DNA of 64,000 bases from contig JANLVI010000007.1 of the NCBI GenBank assembly GCA_031363915.1, positions 124,001-188,000 on the forward strand. Direction: 5' to 3'. This document shows positions 17,068 to 25,363 of this stretch, in pieces. The stretch's first letter is position 1; every line of letters starts with the position of its first letter. Position numbers and translations under genes: made by a program. The DNA is from JANLVI01 sp031363915 (lineage in GTDB: Bacteria; Vulcanimicrobiota; Vulcanimicrobiia; Vulcanimicrobiales; Vulcanimicrobiaceae). The notes under the pieces were generated by a model that saw nothing but the letters and a program-made list of their open reading frames with translations, was not told the DNA's origin and searched no databases.

Positions 17068-17661
17068 ACGGCGGCCTTCGAGGGCTTTCGCGAGCGTGAC
17101 TTCATCGGCGTAATCTAAATCGCCGCCGATCGGCAACCCGTACGCGAGCCGCGTCACGCTGACGCCGCTGGGTGAGATGAGCCGCGAGAGGTAGAGCGCG
17201 GTTGCTTCACCCTCGGCGTTCGGATTCGTCGCAACGACGACTTCGCGAAAGCCCTCACTGCCGACGCGTTCGATCAGCTCTTTGACGTGCAGCTGCGCGG
17301 CACCGATGCCATCCATCGGCGAGATCAATCCCCCGAGGACGTGATACTTGCCGCGAAACGCCGCCGTGCGTTCGATCGCATAAATGTCTTTTGCTTCGGC
17401 GACGACACAGAGTTGGGTCGCATCGCGGCGCGTATCGGTGCAGATGCCGCACGGATCTTCTTCGGTAATCGAAAAGCAGCGCGAACACTGGCGTACGCGA
17501 TCTTTCAGCGCGATGATCGCCTCAGAGAGCGCTTCGGCTTCGGCGCGCGGTCGGTTGAGCAAATAAAACACCAACCGCGCGGCCGTTTTTGGCCCTACGG
17601 TCGGCAGTTTACTGAACTCGTTGATCAGGGCCGCAACAGGCCCCGCGATCGCGCTTGAAAT
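17056..17661 (-). CDS. recR: Recombination protein RecR (apparent ATT start)
   Basis: 201 residues if translation begins at ATT 17661-17659, which gives the family's usual length (about 198-201). The helix-hairpin-helix KLPTVGPKTAARL lies at about 18-30, the zinc finger CSRC...CGIC in the middle, and the Toprim domain with VVATNPNAEGEAT follows. No ATG, GTG or TTG occurs between the preceding in-frame TAG (the ybaB stop) and TTG 17574, and a start at 17574 would delete the helix-hairpin-helix. AUU initiation, a CTG at 17628, or read-through from ybaB in the same frame are the options. RecR forms the RecFOR loader that puts RecA on gapped DNA; recF lies at 52.5 kb. Confidence 0.88.
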   Translation of the reverse strand: MSSAIAGPVAALINEFSKLPTVGPKTAARLVFYLLNRPRAEAEALSEAIIALKDRVRQCSRCFSITEEDPCGICTDTRRDATQLCVVAEAKDIYAIERTAAFRGKYHVLGGLISPMDGIGAAQLHVKELIERVGSEGFREVVVATNPNAEGEATALYLSRLISPSGVSVTRLAYGLPIGGDLDYADEVTLAKALEGRRSLS

Positions 17662-17970
17662 CTACATCAACCCGGGAATTTTCATACCGCCGGTAAGTTT
17701 ACCCATCTTCTGACCCGAGAGTTCTTGCACTTTGCCGAGCGCATCGTTGAGCGCGACGACGAGCAAGTCTTCGAGCGTCTCGATGTCACTTGGATCGACG
17801 GCTTCTTTGCTGAGCGTGACTTTCTGCACGCGGAAATCACCGTTGATCGAGACGCTCACCGCGTTCCCGCCGGCACTGCCCGTTACGGTCGTCGCTTTGA
17901 GCTCGTCTTGGACGCGTTCCATCTCTTGTTGCATCTTGCGCATCTGCGCCATCAATTGGGCTTGGTTCAT
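17662..17970 (-). CDS. ybaB: YbaB/EbfC family nucleoid-associated protein
   Basis: 102 residues from the ATG at 17970, preceded by GAGGA at good spacing. The N-terminal helix is MNQAQLMAQMRKMQQEMERV, followed by the beta segment with GGNAVSVSINGDFRVQKVTL and the C-terminal helix. YbaB proteins are dimeric tweezer-like DNA-binding proteins. The order dnaX-ybaB-recR is conserved in many bacteria. The stop TAG is immediately followed, in the same frame, by recR coding sequence. Gap to dnaX is 19 bp. Confidence 0.9.
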   Translation of the reverse strand: MNQAQLMAQMRKMQQEMERVQDELKATTVTGSAGGNAVSVSINGDFRVQKVTLSKEAVDPSDIETLEDLLVVALNDALGKVQELSGQKMGKLTGGMKIPGLM

Positions 17971-17989
17971 CGTGTCCTCGTTTGCGGAG

Positions 17990-19669
17990 TTAGCTGAAGC
18001 GTTTGAGCGCGTAGAGTTTGAGGGCGTTCTGATCGACGTCGCTGCCGTCATCTTCGGTCGGCGGCGGAGCGCCCGGACCCTGCACGATAGAAAGCGTGAG
18101 CTGCCGTCCGAGCACGTCGGCGAGCGCCTTTTGCACGAGCGCATGTTGCGCGCGCAAGAGTTGGGCGTTGGGCGGGGAGCTCGCGCGCAGCGTCAGCAGA
18201 TCGCCTTCGAGCTTCTCGACCATCGTACTCGAGAGCGGTCCGGCCATCGCAGGTTTTTCGCCCTCGACTCGGGTGCGCACGCTCTGCCAGAGCGAGCGAA
18301 TCTTCTGTAAAGACACCTCGCCCGGTGCACTTGCCGGCGGGGGCGCGGCGACGGGCATGGCTTCCGGGACCGCGGCGACAGCCGCCGCAGGCTCCTCCGG
18401 CGCGTCGGGAATCGCGGCCGCCGCAACAACGGGAGCCGCAGGCCGCGTCGCAGGGGGACGCACGACGGCAAGGACGGGGGCCGGTGCCGGGCGCGCGGGC
18501 GGTAGCGCAGGCGCCGAGTCGGGGAGCGCGGAGAGACCCCCGCCGGACTCGATCGCCGCAATGCGTGCCGCGAGCGCTTCGAGCGACGGATCTTCCCCCT
18601 GAAGCATGAAGCGCAGCAGCGCCGTCTCGAGTTCGAGCCGGGCGTTACCCGAAGCGCGACTCGCCGTGAGCGACTCGCCCAGCAGCCGGAGCGCCCGAAC
18701 GATCCGCGCCTGCGGCGTAACCTCGGCACGCGCGAGCGCTGCCGCGGCATCGTCGGCTGAAAGATCGCGCGCGAGCAACTCCGGATTCACACGTCCAACG
18801 AGCAAATGCCGAAACTCCGCCGTAAGGCTGCGGATAAGCCCGGACATATCCGTTCCCGCATCGCTTGCTTCGTCGATCAGCCGCAGACCCGAGGCCGCAT
18901 CGTTCGCAAGCGCTGCATCGAGCAACGCGCGCGCATACTCGCGTCCGGTCGTACCGAACGCCGCATCGACGGTCGCAAGATCGACTGCCCCGTTCGCAAA
19001 CGAGGCGACCTGTTCGAGCATCGTGAGTGCGTCGCGCAAGCCGCCATCGGCCCGATACGCAATCGCGCCGAGCGCCGCATCGTCAATCGAAATCGACTCC
19101 GCAAGCGAAATCTCACGCATGCGTTCGATCATCGTCGGAATCGCAATCCGCCGAAACGCATACCGCTGACAGCGCGAAAGAATGGTCGGCGGCAGCGCCT
19201 CCGGCGCCGTCGTCGCCAAAATAAACACAGCGTAATCCGGCGGCTCTTCGAGCGTCTTCAAAAACGCATTAGCGCCTTCTTTGGTAAGCATATGCGCTTC
19301 ATCGATAATATAGACTTTGTTGCGCATATTCGCCGGAGAAAATTTAACCGCATCGCGCAGAGCACGAATCTCATCGATCCCGCGATTCGAGGCAGCATCG
19401 ATTTCCAAAACATCGAGCGCCGAACCATTCAGAATAGCAACGCAATTCTCGCACGTATTATCCGGCGTCGCCGTCGGCCCGTTCACACACTCGATACAGC
19501 GAGCGAGAATCTTCGCGGCCGACGTCTTTCCGGACCCGCGAGGCCCCGAGAAAAGATACGCATGCGCAAGCCGCCCCGTCGAGAGCGCCGTACTAAGCGT
19601 ACGAACAACGGCATCCTGACCAACCAAGTCCGCAAACGACCGCGGACGCCAAGTACGATAGAGCGACAC
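17990..19669 (-). CDS. dnaX: DNA polymerase III subunit tau/gamma DnaX
   Basis: 559 residues from a GTG at 19669 giving MSLYRTWRPRSFADLVGQ, the standard DnaX N-terminus; the longer open frame crosses a repeat-containing intergenic region. Walker A is GPRGSGKT (about 42-49), the zinc-binding cysteines are C58, C61, C73 and C76, and YIIDEAH lies at about 120-126, followed by LSRCQRYAF. Domain III ends near residue 370. An alanine/proline-rich linker (about 390-450) leads to a short C-terminal domain corresponding to the polymerase- and helicase-binding tau region. DnaX is the clamp-loader ATPase. No A-rich slippery sequence for a gamma product was seen. Confidence 0.92.
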   Translation of the reverse strand: MSLYRTWRPRSFADLVGQDAVVRTLSTALSTGRLAHAYLFSGPRGSGKTSAAKILARCIECVNGPTATPDNTCENCVAILNGSALDVLEIDAASNRGIDEIRALRDAVKFSPANMRNKVYIIDEAHMLTKEGANAFLKTLEEPPDYAVFILATTAPEALPPTILSRCQRYAFRRIAIPTMIERMREISLAESISIDDAALGAIAYRADGGLRDALTMLEQVASFANGAVDLATVDAAFGTTGREYARALLDAALANDAASGLRLIDEASDAGTDMSGLIRSLTAEFRHLLVGRVNPELLARDLSADDAAAALARAEVTPQARIVRALRLLGESLTASRASGNARLELETALLRFMLQGEDPSLEALAARIAAIESGGGLSALPDSAPALPPARPAPAPVLAVVRPPATRPAAPVVAAAAIPDAPEEPAAAVAAVPEAMPVAAPPPASAPGEVSLQKIRSLWQSVRTRVEGEKPAMAGPLSSTMVEKLEGDLLTLRASSPPNAQLLRAQHALVQKALADVLGRQLTLSIVQGPGAPPPTEDDGSDVDQNALKLYALKRFS

Positions 19670-20140
19670 AAAGCAAAGTTCGGGCCCAACACCACCCAAC
19701 CCCACAAGGACCAAACGGTCCCGCATCCCGCGTGCCTGGCGGAAACGAAGTACCGCGGGTGTGTGACCTCCCCTCGGGACTCGCGCATTTTTCAAGCCAC
19801 CAAAGCGGCATTGCAAAACGGGCTTATGAGGAGGTGCTGAAGCCACGATCGTGGCTGGCGGCCGGGGGTGGGGTTCCTGGGGGGGGGGTCTGAGCTTTTC
19901 GCGGAGCCAGGATGGCGGGCGAAAAGTCGGCAAGTACCGGTTTTTGAAGGATGGAAAACCGCGGGCGTCCCCCGCCGGAAGCCCCACCCCCGACCGCCCG
20001 CCCAAATCCAGCGGAAATCAGCAGAAACCAAGCCAGGTTTGGCGCAGTATACGCAGGGGTATTCTACGAGCAATCCCACTCTTCACTTTGCGTTCATGTT
20101 ATGACCGCGAAGCTCTTGTATCCTCAGAAGCAAGAACACT
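19670..20140. other. Divergent intergenic region dnaX / recQ
   Basis: About 470 bp without a credible gene. It contains a 130-bp nested inverted-repeat element (listed separately, 19863-19992) that includes a run of ten G (19879-19888), plus a short palindrome CCACGATCGTGG at 19843-19854. The remainder should contain the divergent promoters of dnaX and the helicase gene; none is convincing. Confidence 0.45.
19863..19992 (-). repeat. 130-bp nested inverted-repeat element, copy A
   Basis: The ends form an imperfect inverted repeat (CGGGGGTGGGGTTCC at 19863-19877 and its complement, with one inserted G, at 19977-19992). Read on the minus strand, the core shares three ordered blocks with a second 130-bp element at 55.1 kb: GACGCCCGC (19961-19969), GCCGACTTTTCGC (19919-19931) and CGAAAAGC (19894-19901). 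Spacings are 29 and 17 bp here and 28 and 20 bp in copy B. The inner CTTTTCG/CGAAAAG pair can form a second stem. The terminal sequences differ between copies yet stay self-complementary. Non-coding; mobile element (MITE/REPIN-like) or structured RNA are both possible. Confidence 0.65.
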
Positions 20141-21817
20141 ATGAGCACAGCTACGGCCAGCGATCTCCTCGGAGCACTGCGCGAGAAATTCGGGTTCGAA
20201 CGCTTTCAACCGGGCCAAGAAGAAGTCATCACGCGCGTTATGAACGGCGAGAATTCGCTCGCCATTTTGGCGACGGGCGCAGGCAAGAGCCTGTGCTATC
20301 AACTTCCCGCACTGCTCTTGGACGGCACGACGATCGTCGTCTCCCCTCTGATCGCGCTCATGAAAGATCAGCTCGACATGCTCGCCGAGCTCGGCGTAAG
20401 AGAAGTCGTCGCACTCAACTCGACGCTCTCGGAAGATCAAGAAACGCGTGCAATGGCGCGCATCGCCGGCGGCGGGATAAAGATCGTCTTCGTCACGCCC
20501 GAGAAGCTCGAAGACGAAGCGTTCATCGGGATTCTTAAGACGCTGCACGTTCCGCTTTTCGTGGTCGATGAAGCACATTGTATCTCGGCCTGGGGCCACG
20601 ATTTCCGGCCCGCGTATTTGGGTCTGGGACACGTGATCGACGAACTGAAGAATCCAACGGTCCTCGCGCTGACGGCGACGGCGACTCCGGCTGTGCGCGA
20701 AGATATCCTCGTGCAGTTGGGCATTCCGAATACGAAGCCGATCGTCAAAGGCTTCGATCGACCGAACCTGCGCTACGAAGTCAAACGCGCGGAAAACGAA
20801 GCCGCGAAGCTGCGCGCCCTCAAAGATCTGTTTCAAACCGGTCTCGAAGGCACGGGAATAATCTACACCGCGACGATCAAGAATGCGCTCGAAGTGCAGA
20901 AGTATCTGCACGACACGCTCAACTTGCCGGCGGCCGTGTATCATTCGAAGTTACAGAAATACGATCGCGTCTCGGTGCACGAGCTCTTTATGGGTGAGGC
21001 GATTCGCGCCGTCGTCGCGACGAACGCCTTCGGCCTTGGGATCGATAAACCCAATATCCGGTTCGTCGTGCACTACGACTTGCCAGGATCGGTCGAGGCC
21101 TACACGCAAGAAGCCGGTCGTGCGGGACGCGACGGCGATCTCTCGCGTTGCATTTTGATCTACCGCATGAGCGATACGCGCGTGCAGAACTACTTCCTCA
21201 CCGGCAAATATCCCAACGTCGAGGAAGTACAGAAAGTCTTCGGGACGCTCGAGTACTTCGGCACGCAAGAGGGTGGCGTTTCGCTCACCGACATGCGCAA
21301 GATCTCGCAGCTCCCTCTAACGAAGCTCAAAGTCATCCTCGCGCTCCTGAAGAAAAGCGGCTTCATCGAGACGAGTTCACGGGCTAAGTATAGGCTTACC
21401 GACGCCGCTCGGAAAAACCGCGAGCTGGTTCTCAATTTAGCGAACTACGAGACCAAAAAGTCCTACGATCAATCGAAGCTCGCCATGATGCTGCAATACT
21501 GCGAGACCGGCTCGTGTCGGCGCAAGTTCATCCTCAACTACTTCGGCGAGGATTTTGAGCGCGAAAACTGCGGCCAGTGCGACAATTGCTTGGCCAAGCT
21601 CGCGCGTTCTGCGAAAGCACAAGCGAGCAGCACTCCGATCCCTTCGACGCCCACCGTCAAAGGTGAATATCGCATCGCCGATGTTGTCTTTCATCCGAAA
21701 TTCGGGCAAGGCACGGTCGAGCGCAGCGAGAAAGACCTGGTAACGGTCTTATTCCCGAGCGTTGGGTATAAGACGCTGCTCGCGTCTGCCGTCAGCCGCG
21801 AAGCAAAAATCGCTTAA
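20141..21817 (+). CDS. recQ: RecQ-family ATP-dependent DNA helicase with C-terminal UvrD-like tudor domain
   Basis: 558 residues. SF2 motifs: TGAGKS (about 45-50), DEAH (about 143-146), ALTATATPAVREDI, ATNAFGLGIDKPNIRFVVHY and QEAGRAGRDG. The RecQ-Ct zinc site is CETGSC followed by ENCGQCDNC. In place of the usual HRDC domain the last 50 or so residues read VVFHPKFGQGTVERSE and VTVLFPSVGYKTLL, like the tudor/DUF3553 element at the C-terminus of UvrD/PcrA, where it binds RNA polymerase. The protein unwinds 3'-5' and processes recombination intermediates or stalled forks. It is divergent from dnaX across a repeat-bearing region. Confidence 0.88.
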   Translation: MSTATASDLLGALREKFGFERFQPGQEEVITRVMNGENSLAILATGAGKSLCYQLPALLLDGTTIVVSPLIALMKDQLDMLAELGVREVVALNSTLSEDQETRAMARIAGGGIKIVFVTPEKLEDEAFIGILKTLHVPLFVVDEAHCISAWGHDFRPAYLGLGHVIDELKNPTVLALTATATPAVREDILVQLGIPNTKPIVKGFDRPNLRYEVKRAENEAAKLRALKDLFQTGLEGTGIIYTATIKNALEVQKYLHDTLNLPAAVYHSKLQKYDRVSVHELFMGEAIRAVVATNAFGLGIDKPNIRFVVHYDLPGSVEAYTQEAGRAGRDGDLSRCILIYRMSDTRVQNYFLTGKYPNVEEVQKVFGTLEYFGTQEGGVSLTDMRKISQLPLTKLKVILALLKKSGFIETSSRAKYRLTDAARKNRELVLNLANYETKKSYDQSKLAMMLQYCETGSCRRKFILNYFGEDFERENCGQCDNCLAKLARSAKAQASSTPIPSTPTVKGEYRIADVVFHPKFGQGTVERSEKDLVTVLFPSVGYKTLLASAVSREAKIA

Positions 21818-21872
21818 GACGCTCGCCGACGTTTAAACGCCGGCGCCAGGTCGGTTTGGTCGGGTAGGGGAT

Positions 21873-23603
21873 ATGCGACGCGCAACTTTTGCGCCGTTCG
21901 GTTTCATCGTGATTGCGATGCTTGCACTCTGGGCGACCGGGGTCAGCGGCCGCGCGCAGTCCGTGAATCCGCCGGTCTCGCCTCCTCCGACCGGGACGAC
22001 GGTCAATCCGCCAGGGATACCCACGCCGGGGCCGCTTGGAACGCCGCCTGCTGCCGGCGCGACGCCCGCGCCGGGCGAAGCGCCCGCAACGCCGGCCCCG
22101 CCAACCCCGCAGCCGATCGTCACGGTCCCGCCGACGCCGGTTCCGATCATCGTCGAGCCGCCGCGCCCAGGCGTCGTTCTCGGTTCGACGCTTACCGCTC
22201 GCGTCTCGGGGGTCTACGGAACGCTCGTCGCCGTCTCGGCGAATCCGGCGATCGCCGACGTCACGGTGGATCAAGTCGCGCGCACCCTCATCATCTCCGG
22301 TAAAGCGCTCGGCACGACGACGCTCACCCTGCACGACGATCGCCAAACCGTGACGCGCGACGTTCCGGTGATGGTCGCCTATAACGCCGGTGCGATCCCC
22401 GAGAGCGTGCCGCTGCGCATCACCGGCAACCCCGCGACGAGCGATTACGTGCGCGAGCAAGCCGCCGAAGCGGCGCGCGTGGCAACGCTTGCATACGCGC
22501 GCCCCGGCGCGAGCGTGCGCGTCTTCCCCGAGGCGATGTCGGGTGTCCCGCAACTCGGTATCGACAACCGGACGACGATCGAGGTTCCGGTGCAGATCGA
22601 CGGCGTCGGCTACTTTACAGTTTCGGGAACGACGCATGTCGTCGTCGATAACGTCGCGCTCCCGCGCATTCAACCCTCGCTGCTCTTAGTGAGCGATTTT
22701 CCCGAGACGCTGCGCTCCAACGGAATTCTTTTTACCGCGCAACTCGCGCGGCGCGAAGCCAAACGCTTTCTTTATTATCACTACAACCCCAAAACCGAAC
22801 CGTCGCGGCGCATCTTGCTCAAAGTGCACAACCCCTCCTCGCAACCCGCCCGGGTCCAATTTATCGAGGGCCAAGGCGGACCCAATACCAACGAGATTCT
22901 CGTCGGTCACCAATCGACACAGCGGTTTCTGGTACGCGAGTTACAGAACGAAGGCGTGGTCATTACGATTCCGCCAAACGCGACGGTCAACTTAGTCGAT
23001 CACGCACTGCCGCCGGGCGGCGTCGTGAGCGGGCTGTTGCAGCTGCGCGAAGTCGACGGCGATCAGCTCGATCTCACGCTGCTCGCGCAAAATGCAGAAA
23101 CGGCGACCGACGCGCCGTTCGATGCAACGCAATTGCTCGAAGGAACGGTCGCTCACGCACGAGGCGAATACAAAGTTCCCGAGTTCTATTTTGAATACAC
23201 GTACGATGTCTCGGGCGCGAATCTTGAAGTGCCGATCGGACAGCTACCGTTGCCAAACCTGCGCCAAGGACAAGCCCTAGCGGGCGACTACGGCGTCAAA
23301 CAGCAACTCACGGTGACGATCGTCAACCCGGGGCGCACGCCGGTGCCCGTTGCGATCTATGCAAATCCGCGCGGCGGAAAAGCGACGGGGACGTTCCTGA
23401 TCGATCGCACGCTCGTGCAGTCGCACGCACTCGCGCCCTTCTCCACCTACAAGATTTGGCAAGAGACGATCCCCGCCGGGACGTTCCGCAAAGTCGTCAT
23501 CGTGACGATGCCCGAAGGCGGATCGTCGTATCCGCTGCGATTGATCTTCGCGCCCGACGACGGCAGCATTCCGCCTGGTGCGCCGGGCTCACCGATCTAC
23601 TAA
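21873..23603 (+). CDS. Secreted protein with proline-rich linker and pilus/BIG2-like beta domain
   Basis: 576 residues. An N-terminal hydrophobic segment (FGFIVIAMLALWATGVSG) ends in a likely cleavage site near GRAQS. Residues about 30-110 are proline/threonine/alanine-rich. A beta-sandwich of BIG2 or 'pilus formation N-terminal' type follows: LTARVSGVYGTLVAVSANPA, ADVTVDQVARTLIISGKALG and TTTLTLHDD, as in secretin and RcpC N-terminal regions. The rest is beta-rich, with no transmembrane strands and no catalytic motif. It starts 55 bp after the helicase gene and overlaps the convergent glycosyltransferase gene by 4 bp. It is probably an exported surface or periplasmic adhesin-like protein; the function is not known. 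Confidence 0.55.
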   Translation: MRRATFAPFGFIVIAMLALWATGVSGRAQSVNPPVSPPPTGTTVNPPGIPTPGPLGTPPAAGATPAPGEAPATPAPPTPQPIVTVPPTPVPIIVEPPRPGVVLGSTLTARVSGVYGTLVAVSANPAIADVTVDQVARTLIISGKALGTTTLTLHDDRQTVTRDVPVMVAYNAGAIPESVPLRITGNPATSDYVREQAAEAARVATLAYARPGASVRVFPEAMSGVPQLGIDNRTTIEVPVQIDGVGYFTVSGTTHVVVDNVALPRIQPSLLLVSDFPETLRSNGILFTAQLARREAKRFLYYHYNPKTEPSRRILLKVHNPSSQPARVQFIEGQGGPNTNEILVGHQSTQRFLVRELQNEGVVITIPPNATVNLVDHALPPGGVVSGLLQLREVDGDQLDLTLLAQNAETATDAPFDATQLLEGTVAHARGEYKVPEFYFEYTYDVSGANLEVPIGQLPLPNLRQGQALAGDYGVKQQLTVTIVNPGRTPVPVAIYANPRGGKATGTFLIDRTLVQSHALAPFSTYKIWQETIPAGTFRKVVIVTMPEGGSSYPLRLIFAPDDGSIPPGAPGSPIY

Positions 23604-24613
23604 AGAACGCCGCGATAGATCGCGTTGCAGGCAGCCGCCGCAGTCGACCATGCGAACCGTTCGGCGGCATGACGACGCATCGCCGTCACGTCCAGGTCGG
23701 ATGGTTCGAGCGCGGCGCGCGTCGCCTCGATCCACGCTGCACCATCGTCGGGATCGCAGAGCACGCCTGCTGAACCCGTCACCTCAACAAGCGATGAGGT
23801 CGCCGCCGAGACGAGCGGAATGCCCGCGCAGAGCGCCTGCGCTGCGGCGTAACCGAACCCTTCGTAGCGTGAGGGGACGAGGGCCACAGCGGCTTGCGCG
23901 TGGAGGCGCAAGAGTTCAGCACGATCGACGTAGCCGTGAAACTCGACGCGATCCACGATCCCCAGTTCCGCGACGCGCGCGCGACACACCTCAAGATAGG
24001 GTGTCGGCGGACCGACCGAAACAAGCCGGAGACCGTCGATGGCTGCGACCGTCTCGATCGCCCGCAGCAGATTTTTCCGCGCCTCGACGGTCCCAAGAGC
24101 CAGCGCGAACGGCCGGTCGACACGCGTGCGTTGGAGCGTGGCGAATGCCGGATCGACTCCGGGATAGACGACGTGGACGCGGGCCGGATCGCCGCCGACG
24201 AGTTCGAGGTATTCTGCCCGCGTAAAGGCCGAGTCGACGACGATCGCCGTCGCCGTCCGATAGCGCTCGCGCATGAACGTGCCGAAATACCAGCGTGCAT
24301 AGGCGCGCGTGTGCCCTTGCACGCGTAGCCACGCAAGATCGTGAACGGTCGTCACGACCGGGACGCGCGTGCGCAGCGGCATCGTCCCGCTCGTCGCGTG
24401 CAAGAGATCTGCTCCGCTCGCTCGCAGACGCGCGGGCAATTCGAATTGATCCCAGAGCACGCGGCGATCGAACCGCCACGGGTCGAGGCGCGGATTCGCA
24501 AGCTCGCACACCGCGACGCCGGCGGTACGTAGGGCAGCCGCAAGTCCGCGCGCGTACTCGCCGATCCCGGTCGCCGTGCCGACGGCGAGTTGGCAGTCGA
24601 GTGCGACTCTCAC
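23600..24613 (-). CDS. Glycosyltransferase family 4 (GT-B)
   Basis: 337 residues. The N-terminal Rossmann domain has the GT4 features GIGEYARGLAAAL, DLLHATSGTMPL and VVTTVHDLAWL. The C-terminal nucleotide-sugar domain has LALGTVEARKNL, VEFHGYVDRAELLRLHAQA and VPSRYEGFG. In the usual EX7E motif the second glutamate is replaced: E251 is followed by Q259 (EGFGYAAAQ). GT4 enzymes of this type are retaining mannosyl- or rhamnosyl-transferases acting on glycolipids or polysaccharides on the inner face of the membrane. LPS or exopolysaccharide is likely given the neighbourhood. The start overlaps the TPR gene by 4 bp. Confidence 0.85.
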   Translation of the reverse strand: MRVALDCQLAVGTATGIGEYARGLAAALRTAGVAVCELANPRLDPWRFDRRVLWDQFELPARLRASGADLLHATSGTMPLRTRVPVVTTVHDLAWLRVQGHTRAYARWYFGTFMRERYRTATAIVVDSAFTRAEYLELVGGDPARVHVVYPGVDPAFATLQRTRVDRPFALALGTVEARKNLLRAIETVAAIDGLRLVSVGPPTPYLEVCRARVAELGIVDRVEFHGYVDRAELLRLHAQAAVALVPSRYEGFGYAAAQALCAGIPLVSAATSSLVEVTGSAGVLCDPDDGAAWIEATRAALEPSDLDVTAMRRHAAERFAWSTAAAACNAIYRGVL

Positions 24614-25344
24614 GGAGGCGGCCGTTGGTCCAGACGCCGATCGCGTGGATCGAGCTTGCGTGCTTGTGCATATGCGCTCTCGGCCGCGACGCGATCGCCG
24701 AGGACGAAATAGGCATCGCCGATGCCCAGCAGCAAAGTCACGTCGATCGGCTGCAGCGCCCGGGCGCGAGCGTAGGCGTCGAGCGCCGCGTGCAGCTCGC
24801 TCGCGCGCCGCGGACGCTCGGCAAGCGCGCGCGAGAAATGCAGCTTGCCAAGCTTGATGAGCGCATCGACCGTATTGGCCGGTCGCGCCGGGTCGCGTTC
24901 GAGTCGCGCGACCAACAGCTCTTCAAGTCCGATCGCGCCGACAAGATCGCCGCTATCGACCAGCCGGTCGACAAAGGGGAAGACGTTGTTCGCATCGCCC
25001 GCGGCGAGAAACAACGAGCGAGCGGCGCTCGGATCGCGCTGCAAGAGCGCGGTGCGGCCGGCAAGATCGTCACGCACGTCGCTTGGCGCGAGGCGTGCGA
25101 GCGCGGCGCGCGCGGCTGCTGCATCGCCGCGAATGACCGCGGACTGCGCGAGTGCGAGCGTCGACCAGTGTGTCGGCAGCGTCGCATCGATGCGCTCCAA
25201 GAGCGCCGGTCCGAGCGTGCGCCCGATCCAACCCGGGAGCGATGCGGGTTCGGCGAGCGACCCGAACGCACCGTCGCACGCCACCTGAACGAGTCCGAAC
25301 GGCACGACCGCGACGATCGCCATCGCGGCAAAAAAACGGCGCAT
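24610..25344 (-). CDS. TPR-like repeat protein with N-terminal signal/anchor
   Basis: 244 residues. A hydrophobic N-terminal segment (AMAIVAVVPFGLVQVAC) is followed by an alanine-rich helical array. The clearest TPR units are near the C-terminus (ALDAYARARALQPIDVTLLL and AESAYAQARKLDP). The cysteine after the hydrophobic stretch is not in a good lipobox (glutamine at -3), so lipidation is doubtful. It precedes and overlaps the GT4 gene by 4 bp and probably supports glycan assembly as a scaffold. That role is inferred from context only. Confidence 0.55.
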   Translation of the reverse strand: MRRFFAAMAIVAVVPFGLVQVACDGAFGSLAEPASLPGWIGRTLGPALLERIDATLPTHWSTLALAQSAVIRGDAAAARAALARLAPSDVRDDLAGRTALLQRDPSAARSLFLAAGDANNVFPFVDRLVDSGDLVGAIGLEELLVARLERDPARPANTVDALIKLGKLHFSRALAERPRRASELHAALDAYARARALQPIDVTLLLGIGDAYFVLGDRVAAESAYAQARKLDPRDRRLDQRPPP

Positions 25345-25363
25345 CGCGTTGGCTTAGAAATGC

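Noticed and set aside
17990..18600. Programmed frameshift site in dnaX for a gamma product
   Set aside because: No A-rich slippery heptamer or downstream stem typical of the E. coli signal was seen in the linker region.
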